The notes under the pieces are model-generated. The model made no database searches. It had not been told where the DNA came from and worked only from the letters and a program-made list of their open reading frames with translations. Positions 8,750 to 17,679 of a DNA stretch of 51,221 nucleotides are shown one piece after another. A program made the translations under genes and the position numbers. The number at the start of each line of letters is the position of its first letter. Positions within the stretch are counted from its first letter, which is position 1. The stretch covers positions 1 through 51,221 of the forward strand of contig NZ_JAMJFX010000021.1 in assembly GCF_023544865.1 (NCBI RefSeq), given 5' to 3'. The DNA comes from Phaeovulum molybdatiresistens (GTDB lineage Bacteria; Pseudomonadota; Alphaproteobacteria; Rhodobacterales; Rhodobacteraceae).

Positions 8750-10078
8750 ATGAACCAGCTGTCTATCCCCGTCGCGCCCTTCATCGGTGATGATACCCTG
8801 CCCAAGGCCGTGGATGTGGTCGTCATCGGCGGCGGCATCATCGGCGTGACCACCGCAATGGAACTGGCCGAGCGCGGCATTTCCGTCGCGCTTTGCGAAA
8901 AGGGCGTCATTGCCGGGGAACAGTCTGCCCGCAACTGGGGCTGGACACGGCAGATGGGGCGCGACGAACGCGAATTGCCGTTGTGCATCCATTCGGTCGC
9001 GCAATGGGCGGGCATGGATGCCCGCATCGGGCGCCCCACTGGCTGGCGTCGGACCGGCATCAGCTATCTGTCCTACACCCGCCGCGACCTGAAGGGCTGG
9101 CTGGCCTGGGCCGAGATCGGCAAGCGCCACAACCTCGATGCCCGCATGCTGAGCACCCGCGAGGTCACGGACATGTTGCCGGGCAACAACGGCGGGATCC
9201 TGGGTGTCTTGCACACCGGGTCGGACGGCCGGGCAGAACCTTGGGTGGCGGTTCCGGCAATGGCGGAATATGCCCGTGAAAAGGGGGCACGCATCCTGAC
9301 CCAATGCGCGGTCCGCACGGTGGAAACCGCGGCCGGCAAGGTCAGCGGAGTGATCACCGAACGCGGCGAGATCCGCTGTCAGGCGGTGGTCCTGGCGGGC
9401 GGCATCTGGTCGCGCCTGTTCGCCGGCAACATGGGGATCGACTTTCCGCAGCTGAAGGTGATCGGCCCCGTCGCACGGATCGACAACGTCGAAGGGTTGA
9501 CAGACATGCCGATCGGCGCGGGCGACTTCGCCTATCGCAAACGGCTGGACGGCAGCTTCACCATCGCCGTGCGAAACAAGAACCTGGCACCGATCACGCC
9601 GGACCATTTCCGCCTGCTGACCGACTTTTTCCCGACCTTCCTCACCTCATGGCGCGAACTCAGCGTGCAGCTGAATGGCGAATTCTTCCGCGAGGCGATG
9701 ATCCGCCGCCGTTGGTCCAGTTCCGACACCACCCCGTTCGAGGCCTGCCGCACAATGGACCCCGCGCCCTACCCCGGGTTCACGCGCAAGGCCTTGCGCA
9801 ACCTGAGCCGGCATTTCCCCGGCTTTGCAAAGGCCAGGGTACTGAACGAATGGGCAGGCGTGATGGATGCGACCCCGGATGCAATTCCGGTGATAAGCCC
9901 CATTCATACCGTGCCGGGTTTCTACGTTGCCTCGGGGTTTTCGGGCCACGGTTTCGGCATCGGGCCGGGCGCGGGCCAACTGATGGCCGACCTGATCACC
10001 GGCGACCGGCCCACGGTCGACCCAGCAGTATTCGACATCAGCCGACTGCGCAAGCAATACGGGCTAGCAGCGAAATGA
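8750..10078 (+). CDS. FAD-dependent oxidoreductase, DAO family
   Basis: This 442-residue flavoenzyme belongs to the D-amino-acid oxidase/glycine oxidase/sarcosine oxidase superfamily. The dinucleotide-binding start is VDVVVIGGGIIGVTTAMELA (around 23-42), followed by EKGVIAGEQSARNWGWTRQM, a usual FAD-contact region, and the C-terminal SGFSGHGFGIGPGAGQLMAD that closes the FAD site. Members oxidise C-N bonds of amino acids or N-alkyl amino acids to an imine that hydrolyses to an aldehyde or oxo acid. The aldehyde dehydrogenase, hydroxy-acid dehydrogenase and Rid gene nearby fit such products. ATG 8750 is chosen for the family start; the stop overlaps the next gene as ATGA. Confidence 0.9.
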   Translation: MNQLSIPVAPFIGDDTLPKAVDVVVIGGGIIGVTTAMELAERGISVALCEKGVIAGEQSARNWGWTRQMGRDERELPLCIHSVAQWAGMDARIGRPTGWRRTGISYLSYTRRDLKGWLAWAEIGKRHNLDARMLSTREVTDMLPGNNGGILGVLHTGSDGRAEPWVAVPAMAEYAREKGARILTQCAVRTVETAAGKVSGVITERGEIRCQAVVLAGGIWSRLFAGNMGIDFPQLKVIGPVARIDNVEGLTDMPIGAGDFAYRKRLDGSFTIAVRNKNLAPITPDHFRLLTDFFPTFLTSWRELSVQLNGEFFREAMIRRRWSSSDTTPFEACRTMDPAPYPGFTRKALRNLSRHFPGFAKARVLNEWAGVMDATPDAIPVISPIHTVPGFYVASGFSGHGFGIGPGAGQLMADLITGDRPTVDPAVFDISRLRKQYGLAAK

Positions 10079-10782
10079 ACGGGGGCCGGGTCGTTCTGAT
10101 TTCCGGCGGCCGGCGCGGCATTGGCGCTGCCACGGCACGGGCTCTGTTGGCGCAGGGATGGCAGGTATCGCTGGGGTTGCGCGATGGCGCCCTTCCCGAC
10201 TGGGCCGAGGGCTTTCCCGCAGACCGTCTGCACGCTGCCGCCTATGACGCGCAGGAGCCCGGGTCCGAAGTGGCCTGGGTGACGGCGGCGCTGGACCGGT
10301 TCGGGCGGATCGACGCGCTGGTCGCCTCGGCCGGGATTTCGGCGGGGAAAGGCGTCCTGGCGGCCTCGGACGCGGAAATCCGCGACTTGATGGAAGTCAA
10401 CGTCCTGGCGCCTCGCCGCCTTGCAAAAGCGGCGTGGGACGCGCTTGGCGATTGTGGGCGCGGGCGGATCGTTCTGCTGGGCTCGCTTTCGGGCAAGCGC
10501 GTCAAATCGGCGGCCTCGGGCAGCTATGCACTGTCAAAATTCGCCGTGGTTGCCCTTGGCCATGCGCTTCGCCAGGAGGGCTTTTCCCGGGGCATCCGCG
10601 CCACCGTGGTCTGCCCGGGATTCGTCGCCACCGACATGGCCCGCTCCCTTTCGCAAATGGACCCCGAGCAGATGACTCAACCCGCCGACATTGCCCGGAT
10701 GATCGCGCTGCTGCTGGACCTGCCGAACGAGGCAGTTGTGGCGGAACTCGCCGTCAACTGCACGCTCGAACCCAGTTTCTAG
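10075..10782 (+). CDS. Short-chain dehydrogenase/reductase
   Basis: The 235-residue classical SDR has the NAD(P)-binding motif VLISGGRRGIGAATARALL (around 6-24), the NNAG-equivalent VASAGIS, catalytic Ser in IVLLGSLSGKR, and the YxxxK pair in SYALSKFAVVALG. The start is the ATGA overlap with the oxidase gene, so it is co-translated. The arginine pair after the glycine motif may favour NADP. It probably interconverts an alcohol and a carbonyl in the same pathway; its substrate is not predictable. Confidence 0.88.
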   Translation: MNGGRVVLISGGRRGIGAATARALLAQGWQVSLGLRDGALPDWAEGFPADRLHAAAYDAQEPGSEVAWVTAALDRFGRIDALVASAGISAGKGVLAASDAEIRDLMEVNVLAPRRLAKAAWDALGDCGRGRIVLLGSLSGKRVKSAASGSYALSKFAVVALGHALRQEGFSRGIRATVVCPGFVATDMARSLSQMDPEQMTQPADIARMIALLLDLPNEAVVAELAVNCTLEPSF

Positions 10783-10860
10783 GCGCTAGCAGAACCATCA
10801 CCCAAAGCCGCCAGGCCGTCACCGGCACTGGCCGATCCTTGCTGCATGGAGGAAAACAGC

Positions 10861-12339
10861 ATGACCACCACACCCACCCGCCCCACATCGAACGCCTTTA
10901 GCGCGGAAGCGCAGGCCTGGCAGAACTTCGTCGATGGAGCGTTCGTCCCGGCGCAATCAAACCTGATCGACGTGACGAACCCCGCCAATGGCGTGTTGCT
11001 GGGCCGTATCCCGGAAAGCAGCCGGACCGAGGTCGATGCCGCCGTGCAGGCAGCCCGCGCAGCCCAGGCCGACTGGGAAAAACTGCCCGCGATCCGCCGG
11101 GCGGATTATCTTCGCCAGATCTCGGCCAAGCTGCGCCAGCACAGGCTGGAGTTGGCCGATGTGATCGTCAAGGAACAGGGCAAGGTGCGCGGTCTGGCCG
11201 AGGTGGAAGTCGATTTCACCGCCGATTACATCGACTACATGGCCGAATGGGCACGTCGACTGGAAGGCGAAGTGCTGACGTCGGACCGACCGAACGAAAC
11301 CATGCTGCTTCTTCGAAAGCCGGTTGGCGTGGTTGCAGGCATCCTGCCGTGGAACTTTCCCTTCTTCCTGATCGCGCGAAAGATGGCCCCCGCGCTGGTG
11401 ACCGGAAACACGATCGTCATCAAACCCTCTGAAGAAACGCCCTTGAACGCGTATCTGTTTGCACGGCTGGTGGCGGAAACCGATCTGCCGAAGGGCGTGT
11501 TCAACCTTGTCGGTGGCCGTGGCCGCACGGTGGGCGAAGCGCTGGCCTCCCATCCGGGCGTAGACCTGATCACCTTCACGGGTTCTGTCGCAACCGGTTC
11601 GCACATCATGCAACTGGCGGGCAAGAACCTGACACGGGTGAACCTGGAGCTTGGCGGCAAAGCCCCGGCCATCGTGCTGAAGGATGCCGATCTCGATCTG
11701 GCGGCAAAAGCGATCTGGGATTCGCGCGTGATCAACACCGGGCAAGTCTGCAACTGCGCCGAGCGGGTCTATGTCGAACGCGAGGTCCACGACGCGTTGG
11801 TCGAAAAGCTGGTCACGCATTTCGAGGCAACCCGCTACGGCGACCCCTCGGTCGAGAGCGACCTGCACATGGGTCCTTTGGTGAATAGGGCCGGGCTCGA
11901 CAAGGTCGCTGCGGCGGTCGAAACCGCAAAAGCTCAAGGCGCCACTGTTGTCACGGGCGGCGCGATCGCGGACATGGGACAGGGCTTCCACTACAAGCCC
12001 ACGTTGCTGGTCAACGCCCGCGCCGACATGGACATCATGCGCCGCGAGACGTTTGGCCCCGTTCTGCCCATCCAGGCGGTCGATAGCCTGGATGAGGCCA
12101 TCGCACTGGCGAACGATTCCGACTACGGGCTGACCTCCTCGATTTACACTCGGGACTTGAACTCGGCGCTGAAGGCCGCGCGCGAACTGAAGTTTGGCGA
12201 GACCTACATCAATCGCGAAAATTTCGAGGCGATGCAGGGCTTCCACGCCGGGCGCCGGAAATCTGGCATTGGCGGCGCTGACGGCAAGCACGGCCTCTAC
12301 GAATTCACCGAGACCCACGTCGTCTACATTCAAGGCTGA
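10861..12339 (+). CDS. Aldehyde dehydrogenase, AldA (lactaldehyde/glycolaldehyde) like
   Basis: This 492-residue NAD(P)-dependent aldehyde dehydrogenase carries the motif VAGILPWNFPFFLIARKMAP, catalytic Glu in NLELGGKAPAIVL and catalytic Cys in NTGQVCNCAERVYVE. The CNCAERV form is what I know from lactaldehyde dehydrogenase AldA of Escherichia coli, which suggests a short hydroxy-aldehyde substrate. A strong GGAGG seven bases before ATG 10861 fixes the start; an ATG 15 bases earlier contains that site and is unlikely. The neighbouring LldD-type enzyme would take a hydroxy acid made by this step. Confidence 0.92.
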   Translation: MTTTPTRPTSNAFSAEAQAWQNFVDGAFVPAQSNLIDVTNPANGVLLGRIPESSRTEVDAAVQAARAAQADWEKLPAIRRADYLRQISAKLRQHRLELADVIVKEQGKVRGLAEVEVDFTADYIDYMAEWARRLEGEVLTSDRPNETMLLLRKPVGVVAGILPWNFPFFLIARKMAPALVTGNTIVIKPSEETPLNAYLFARLVAETDLPKGVFNLVGGRGRTVGEALASHPGVDLITFTGSVATGSHIMQLAGKNLTRVNLELGGKAPAIVLKDADLDLAAKAIWDSRVINTGQVCNCAERVYVEREVHDALVEKLVTHFEATRYGDPSVESDLHMGPLVNRAGLDKVAAAVETAKAQGATVVTGGAIADMGQGFHYKPTLLVNARADMDIMRRETFGPVLPIQAVDSLDEAIALANDSDYGLTSSIYTRDLNSALKAARELKFGETYINRENFEAMQGFHAGRRKSGIGGADGKHGLYEFTETHVVYIQG

Positions 12340-12348
12340 CATCCCAAC

Positions 12349-12382
12349 GCCCGCCCGCAGGCCTTTGGCCAAACGGGCGGGC
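12349..12382 (+). terminator. GC-rich hairpin between aldehyde dehydrogenase and lldD
   Basis: GCCCGCCCG and CGGGCGGGC are perfect 9-bp arms, with a smaller GGCC/GGCC pair in the loop. No T-run follows, so it is not a standard intrinsic terminator; an attenuating or mRNA-processing role inside the operon is more likely. Confidence 0.5.
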
Positions 12383-12399
12383 CCTTGCGAGCGGATCCC

Positions 12400-13539
12400 A
12401 TGATTATCTCTTCTCCCGGTGATTTCCGCGCGGCTGCCGCGCGCAGGTTGCCACGGTTCCTGTTCGATTACATCGACGGCGGCGCCTATGACGAAACCAC
12501 GTTGGGCCGCAACGTGGCGGACCTGGCGCAGGTTGCGCTTCGGCAGCGTGTCTTGCGAAACGTGGCCGACATTGAGTGCGGCACCACGCTGTGGGGGCAA
12601 CGGCTGTCAATGCCGCTCGCGCTCGCCCCAGTCGGGTTGACGGGCATGTTTGCCCGCCGCGGCGAGGTTCAGGCGGCGCGGGCCGCAGCGGCGGCCGGGA
12701 TACCGTTCACGCTGTCCACCGTTTCGGTCTGCCCGATCGAGGAAGTGGCCGCGGCATCGCCCGTGCCGATCTGGTTCCAACTTTACGTGCTGAAAGACCG
12801 CGGCTTCATGCGAAATGCGCTGGAGCGCGCCCAAGCTGCGGGCATCAGAACGCTGGTGTTCACCGTCGACATGCCGGTGCCGGGCGCGCGCTACCGCGAT
12901 CGCCGATCCGGAATGTCGGGGGATTTCGCGTCGATCCGGCGCTATTTTCAGGCGGCGCTGCATCCGTGCTGGGCTTGGGACGTGGGACTGCGTGGGCGTC
13001 CGCATGATCTGGGAAATATTTCGCGCTATCGCGGCCAGAAAACGGGTCTCGAGGATTACATCGGATGGCTTGGCGCCAATTTCGACCCCTCCATTTCTTG
13101 GTCCGATCTGGAGTGGATTCGCAGCTTCTGGCAGGGGCCGATGATCATCAAGGGCATTCTGGACCCCTCCGACGCCCGCGATGCGGTCAGTTTCGGCGCG
13201 GACGGGATCGTGGTGTCAAATCACGGCGGGCGTCAGCTGGACGGGGCGCTCTCCTCGGCGCGGGCGTTGCCCGCGATCCGCGATGCGATCGGCGACGACC
13301 TGTCGATCCTTGCAGATTCCGGCGTCCGCTCGGGGCTGGACGTTGCACGGATGCTAGCGCTTGGGGCTGATGCGGTATTGATCGGCCGCGCCTTTGTCTA
13401 TGCCCTTGCGGCGCGCGGTCAGGCTGGCCTCGCCGACCTGTTGGCGCTGTTCGAAAAAGAACTGCGCGTGGCGATGGCGCTGACCGGCGCCAGAACGGTT
13501 CAAGAACTGGACCGCAACGCCCTCGCCGACACCCACTGA
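12400..13539 (+). CDS. lldD: FMN-dependent alpha-hydroxy-acid dehydrogenase (L-lactate dehydrogenase LldD-like)
   Basis: The 379-residue FMN enzyme oxidises an L-2-hydroxy acid to the 2-oxo acid, usually at the inner membrane. The N-terminus [18 protein letters not shown] and [13 protein letters not shown] closely match LldD proteins. FMN and substrate residues appear in [31 protein letters not shown] and the active-site segment [15 protein letters not shown], which holds the catalytic His and substrate-binding Arg. The C-terminus is about 15-20 residues shorter than E. coli LldD. I chose ATG 12400 by this family start. Glycolate and other small hydroxy acids are alternative substrates. It fits the step after the AldA-like enzyme. 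Confidence 0.9.
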   Translation: MIISSPGDFRAAAARRLPRFLFDYIDGGAYDETTLGRNVADLAQVALRQRVLRNVADIECGTTLWGQRLSMPLALAPVGLTGMFARRGEVQAARAAAAAGIPFTLSTVSVCPIEEVAAASPVPIWFQLYVLKDRGFMRNALERAQAAGIRTLVFTVDMPVPGARYRDRRSGMSGDFASIRRYFQAALHPCWAWDVGLRGRPHDLGNISRYRGQKTGLEDYIGWLGANFDPSISWSDLEWIRSFWQGPMIIKGILDPSDARDAVSFGADGIVVSNHGGRQLDGALSSARALPAIRDAIGDDLSILADSGVRSGLDVARMLALGADAVLIGRAFVYALAARGQAGLADLLALFEKELRVAMALTGARTVQELDRNALADTH

Positions 13540-13562
13540 AAACTTCAAACCAAGGAGCTGAA

Positions 13563-13982
13563 ATGCTTGCGAAGATCAAATCCTCTTCTGTCTACGAAGA
13601 AAAATATTCCTATTCCCGCGCCATCGTGATCGGCGACTGGGTTCTGTTGGCCAACACCGCAGGGCGCAATCACGCCACGAAGGTAATGCCTGCCACCGCG
13701 CTTGAGCAGATAAAGCAGACCGTGGAGAACATCGAGAAAGCGCTTCGCGGGGCGGGTGCGGAACTGGATCATATTGTGCGCGCCCGCATCTACATCCCGA
13801 ACCTGGAACACCATGCCGAGGTCCTCACCTGGTGGGGAGAGCGGTTCCGGGGCATCGACCCGGTGGTCACGATCACCGCCTGTCCTCTGGCTTCCGCTGA
13901 ATATCTGGTTGAAGTGGAAGTCACCGCTTACAAGGGCGCGACACCGGACGCATGGACGCGTGCCGCTGTCTCTTTGGCATGA
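13563..13982 (+). CDS. Rid family protein (YjgF/UK114), without the RidA arginine
   Basis: This is a 139-residue member of the Rid/YjgF trimeric family, with AIVIGDWVLLANTAGR at the start of the fold, ALEQIKQTVENIEKALRGAG as the central helix and HIVRARIYIPNLEHHAEVLT after it. RidA proper uses an Arg in a C-terminal PARS-like motif to hydrolyse reactive imines and enamines. Here the matching segment reads ACPLASAEYLVEVEV and has no Arg, as in the Rid4-7 type subfamilies, so imine deaminase activity is doubtful. AGGAG before ATG 13563 fixes the start. It is the last gene of the operon, and its placement beside an imine-forming oxidase suggests a role on a pathway intermediate. Confidence 0.88.
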   Translation: MLAKIKSSSVYEEKYSYSRAIVIGDWVLLANTAGRNHATKVMPATALEQIKQTVENIEKALRGAGAELDHIVRARIYIPNLEHHAEVLTWWGERFRGIDPVVTITACPLASAEYLVEVEVTAYKGATPDAWTRAAVSLA

Positions 13983-14311
13983 TTTCGCTACGCCAAATGG
14001 CGAGTTAGGAGAAGAAAAGGACTGCCAGAGGGTAACACAAACTCACCTTGACAAATTATCTCAAGCTCCTTCGCCGGTCAGCGATGCGCCGCCCAGATCG
14101 CCACGGAGATATCCTGCCAGCGCTAGGCTAGGGCTAATGAGCAGCCAGTGCAGGCTATCGAGGTGGGTACTGGCAACAGCACCGGTTTCGTTGTGCATAT
14201 GCGAGCACATCTTGGGGAACCTCGATGCTCGCCACCCCGAAGGCGCCGACACTTGCGGCCACTACCCTGCGTAGTGTTCGGCTCTCAGTCGGGACTTCCC
14301 GCACCGGCGGT

Positions 14312-14342
14312 GTTCCCGGCGCAAACAACCCGCGCCGGGAAC
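14312..14342. repeat. Perfect 11-bp inverted repeat
   Basis: GTTCCCGGCGC (14312-14322) and GCGCCGGGAAC (14332-14342) pair perfectly around a 9-base loop. It is not followed by a T-run in either direction and is far from the neighbouring stop codon (13982), so it is more likely an RNA structure or a mobile-element part than a simple terminator. Confidence 0.6.
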
Positions 14343-14503
14343 TTCTCTCCCCAACTCGGGGCAGGCCCCACATCGATGTGTATGAACCCCGAACGCGAGT
14401 AATAGCCAACCCGACATCGCGCGCACCTTCATGCCTGTCAGCTACTCGCTCCGCGCACCTGTGCCGGCATCAATTCATTCAATCACCGCACGACCGAGAC
14501 CGC

Positions 14504-14538
14504 GGGACCAGATAGCAGGCGGGACCGGCTCTGGTCCC
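14504..14538. repeat. Perfect 9-bp inverted repeat
   Basis: GGGACCAGA (14504-14512) and TCTGGTCCC (14530-14538) are perfect arms 17 bases apart, and the spacer itself holds another GGGACC. It lies about 240 bp before the ZIP transporter gene. Confidence 0.5.
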
Positions 14539-14778
14539 GTCCCACTCGCCATTTCAACACGCCTTAAAGGACTGCACCCTCTCGATGCCCAGCGTATAGC
14601 GCCGTGGCCGACCGAGGGATGGCACGCGGGGCCTTGCGAAACATCCGGTTCAACGCCTCACACTCGTCCGCCCAAAGCCCCCTCCCTGACGTGACGAATT
14701 TAACGGTCGAATTTTCAACGACTTCTCCAAGGTTCGTCCCGGTGATATCGCTGACAGCCAAATAACCGGGACTGTTTC

Positions 14779-15561
14779 ATGGATATGTCGTCTCCATTAG
14801 TGCTGGGATTTCTTGGAAGCCTCGCCGCGGGCGTGATGACCGCCATTGGCGCCATGCCGGTGCTGTTCGGCCGGACTCCGAATCGTGGTTTCAGGGACAT
14901 GTCTCTCGGCTTTGCCGCGGGCGTCATGCTGTCAGCATCCTTCTTCTCGCTCATAATTCCGGCAATCGAAGCGGCTGAGGCGAGCTACGGCTCGGGTGCC
15001 ATCCCGGCTGGGATTGCCGTGATCGGAATCCTGGCGGGCATGGCTCTTGTGGCCGGGCTCAACGAAACCCTCCCGCATGAGCATTTCACGATAGGTCGCG
15101 AAGGTCCGGACAGCGCCGCCCTGCGCCAGATATGGCTCTTCATCATCGCCATCACGATTCACAACTTTCCCGAAGGCATTGCCGTCGGCGTAGGCTTCGG
15201 CGCGCATGGTCTTTCAGGTGGCATGCCGCTCGCAATCGGGATCGGATTGCAGAACCTGCCCGAGGGCCTGGCCGTGGCCGTGGCTCTCATCGGCGAAGGG
15301 TATGGCCGTCTGCGCGCGTGGGGCATTGCGGCGCTGACAGGCCTGGTCGAACCGGTCGGCGGGCTACTCGGTGCGGCCATGATCTCGTTCTCCGAGCCGT
15401 TTCTGCCCTGGGGGCTGTCATTCGCGGCAGGTGCGATGATTTACGTCATCAGCCATGAGATCATCCCGGAGACCCACCGGAGCGGGCATCAGAACAAGGC
15501 GACCTTGGGACTGGCCTTTGGACTGGTCGTCATGCTCTTTCTCGACGTCTGGCTGGGATAG
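14779..15561 (+). CDS. ZIP family divalent metal transporter
   Basis: This 260-residue inner-membrane protein has about eight membrane segments. The paired ZIP metal-site helices are visible as TIHNFPEGIAVGVGFGAHG (around residues 129-147) and GIGLQNLPEGLAVAVALIGE (around 154-173). The N-terminus LVLGFLGSLAAGVMTAIGAM and the C-terminus SHEIIPETHR fit the GufA/ZupT-like bacterial branch. It would import zinc or iron, or act as a general divalent cation carrier. There is no clear ribosome site before ATG 14779; ATG 14785 is an alternative. It is the last host gene before the prophage. Confidence 0.88.
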   Translation: MDMSSPLVLGFLGSLAAGVMTAIGAMPVLFGRTPNRGFRDMSLGFAAGVMLSASFFSLIIPAIEAAEASYGSGAIPAGIAVIGILAGMALVAGLNETLPHEHFTIGREGPDSAALRQIWLFIIAITIHNFPEGIAVGVGFGAHGLSGGMPLAIGIGLQNLPEGLAVAVALIGEGYGRLRAWGIAALTGLVEPVGGLLGAAMISFSEPFLPWGLSFAAGAMIYVISHEIIPETHRSGHQNKATLGLAFGLVVMLFLDVWLG

Positions 15562-15789
15562 GACAAGGCTGGTGGTGGCCGGCCCCCGAGCGGCAGTGCT
15601 GAACGCCAGTCTTCCGGCGTCCACATCGTCCCAATCCAGCCACGCCCATTGTGGTGAGACCGGCGCCCCCCGCTTCGCGCAACCTCCGGCATTCTGCCAG
15701 AATCTCCCGCGCGGACGGGGGGCTGGTGCAAACGGCAATCCCATTACTTGTGATACTGTTTGCGCCTCCGCTGACTGGTAGCAGGCCCT

Positions 15790-17679
15790 TCAGGAGCATG
15801 GGCACAAATGTGCCCATTTCCACGCGCGACAACCGGCCGACGCTGATGCCGTAGTGGCGCGGGAGGAATAGACCCGGCAATCCAGCGCCTCGTTGCGCTC
15901 GCGCAGCTTTTGCCATTCGAGCTTGGTGAAACCGCGTTTTGTCTTCACCGTGACCAGCTGCTCGGCGGTCAGCTGTTTCAGCCATTCGCTGTCCGTCCAG
16001 GTTGGCAGATGCACCGTTCCCGCCAGGAACGATGCACCGGTGGTGATCTCCTCGGGCGTGGGCCGGTCCTGGCGCAGGAAGCGGTAGGTCTCGGCCTTGA
16101 AGGTCGAGGTCGCCACCGACCAGAGCCGCGCGCCCCGGCGCAGCCGCTTGCCCCCCACCGTAGCATCGACATAGGTCGGGCCCGTCACCGGGCTCGCCCG
16201 GTTGAACCCCTCGAGCCCCTTCACCGGCGCCACCTGCGCAAAACCGGCTTGCCGCGCCCAGGCGTAAACCGCCGCCGTCTCGTAGCCAGTGTCGATCGCG
16301 ACCCGCGCGATGGTCATCGCGGTGCCGCTGGCATGCAGCCACGTCCGCCCCAGCAGATCCGACAGCTTCAGCCAGCAGGCCGGATCCGCAGGGCCGCCCT
16401 CGATCACCACGTGATCGACAAGCCAGCTTTCCAAGCCCCGGCCCCAGGCCCAGACATCGACCTCGATCCGGTCCTTCTGAACATCGGCCCCGGCAGTCAG
16501 GAACAACCCGCCCGCAGGGACCGTGCCGAGCGTCCAGTCTTCCTTCCGGCCCTGAAGCCGCTGCCAATCCGGCGCCTCGCCCGTCTCGAACCAGGTCTCG
16601 CCGAGGATCGTGTTGCGAAATGCCCGCATCGCCTCGTCATTGCCCTGCGCCGCCTCCCAGGCCCGCGCGATCCGCGCCCAGCTGAGCCAGCCGATCGGCG
16701 AATAGAGCGCGGACAGGTGATAGCCCACCGTCAGCGGATCCGACGCCGCCGCCGTCGCCCGCCATGCGCCGCGCTCCAGCATCGTGGTCTTGTGGTGCTC
16801 CGGGATGGACGCGTCACAATTCTCACACTGATAGCTTGCCGTCTCCGGCCTGCCCTTGTCCCAGCGAAGCCGCTCGAACTTCAGCCATTGCATCGCCCCG
16901 CACTGCGGGCACGGCACGAAGAAGCGCCGCTGGTCGCTGGCCTCGAACTCGCGCTCGATCCGGCTGATCCCCCGGATCGTCGGCGTCGAGACCAGGAACA
17001 CCTTGCGCCGATGCGCGAACGTCAGCGATCGCGCCTCCGCCAGGCTGACCGGATCGCCCTCCTCGTCGGCCGAGGCCGGATAGGCATCGACCTCATCGAG
17101 AAAGATGTAACGCGCCGGCGTCGAGCGCAGCCCCACAGCCGAGTTGGCCCCGGTCAGGATCAGGATGCCGCCCGCGAATTCCTTCGAGAGCATCGTGTTG
17201 CCGGCATCGCGCGACCGCGCAGGTTTGACCTTGTCCCGCAGCTCCGGGCTTTCCTCGATCAGCGGATCGATCCGTTGCCGCGAATTGCGCTTGGCTAGCT
17301 CCACCGTCGGCTGCACCGCCAGCATCGGCCCCGGCGCATGATGCATCACGAAACCGATGAAGCAGCTGCCCGCTTCCGTCGCGCCCACCTGCGCGGCTTT
17401 CATGAAGACCACCCGCTGCACCGGGCTCGCGGGCGAGAGCGCGTCCATGATCTCGCGCATGTAGGGCGTGCGTGCGGTGCGATAGCGCCCCGGTTCGGCC
17501 GAGGCGCGGGACGACAGCCAGCGATGCCGATCGGCCCATTGCGAGACCGTCAGATCCGGATCGGGCCGCAGCCCCTCGCCCCAGGCCCGGAGCAACCGTT
17601 CGGCGCCCTCGAAGCCCGCGACATCGTCATTCAACGCGGGCCCGGATCTCGGCAAGGCTGTCGAGGTGGGCACGGACAT
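15790..17679 (-). CDS. terL: Terminase large subunit (GpA-like), abnormal C-terminus
   Basis: This 629-residue DNA-packaging motor protein is of the lambda GpA type. The ATPase region has FMKAAQVGATEAGSCF (around 92-107) in place of a classical P-loop and YIFLDEVDAYP (around 191-201) as the Walker B segment; a zinc-ribbon-like part has CPQCGAMQW and CENCD. The nuclease half includes TAGADVQKDRIEVDVWAWG, AIDTGYETAAVY and the near-terminal KLRERNEALDCRVY. After that the family normally continues, but here the last 25 residues are a low-quality Ser/Ala/Cys tail, so the gene was probably cut by a deletion or frameshift near 15865. The start overlaps the small-subunit gene by 53 bp. Confidence 0.88.
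   Translation of the reverse strand: MSVPTSTALPRSGPALNDDVAGFEGAERLLRAWGEGLRPDPDLTVSQWADRHRWLSSRASAEPGRYRTARTPYMREIMDALSPASPVQRVVFMKAAQVGATEAGSCFIGFVMHHAPGPMLAVQPTVELAKRNSRQRIDPLIEESPELRDKVKPARSRDAGNTMLSKEFAGGILILTGANSAVGLRSTPARYIFLDEVDAYPASADEEGDPVSLAEARSLTFAHRRKVFLVSTPTIRGISRIEREFEASDQRRFFVPCPQCGAMQWLKFERLRWDKGRPETASYQCENCDASIPEHHKTTMLERGAWRATAAASDPLTVGYHLSALYSPIGWLSWARIARAWEAAQGNDEAMRAFRNTILGETWFETGEAPDWQRLQGRKEDWTLGTVPAGGLFLTAGADVQKDRIEVDVWAWGRGLESWLVDHVVIEGGPADPACWLKLSDLLGRTWLHASGTAMTIARVAIDTGYETAAVYAWARQAGFAQVAPVKGLEGFNRASPVTGPTYVDATVGGKRLRRGARLWSVATSTFKAETYRFLRQDRPTPEEITTGASFLAGTVHLPTWTDSEWLKQLTAEQLVTVKTKRGFTKLEWQKLRERNEALDCRVYSSRATTASASAGCRAWKWAHLCPCS

Larger units (their letters stand above)
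13983..14778. other. Non-coding stretch with inverted repeats
   Basis: No frame here has a convincing protein. A 65-codon leftward frame at 14564-14761 could be a remnant of something larger, but I do not recognise it. The notable content is two perfect inverted repeats, listed separately. The stretch lies between the catabolic operon and a metal transporter and may be the scar of a lost mobile element. Confidence 0.5.

Noticed and set aside
7970..12600. Long leftward frames (about 545 codons each) opposite the ATPase, oxidase and aldehyde dehydrogenase genes
   Set aside because: They have no family motifs and extreme composition; the opposite strand has complete conserved enzymes.
14564..14761. 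A 65-codon leftward frame before the ZIP transporter
   Set aside because: There is no recognisable family, start signal or partner; it could be a remnant but cannot be supported.
15530..15800. A small gene between the ZIP transporter and the terminase
   Set aside because: All three leftward frames were read and none shows a family pattern, a good start or phage portal features.
15910..17298. A 462-codon rightward open frame opposite the terminase
   Set aside because: It is rich in Arg/Pro/His with no motif and lies exactly over the well-supported terminase gene; long antisense frames are expected at this GC content.
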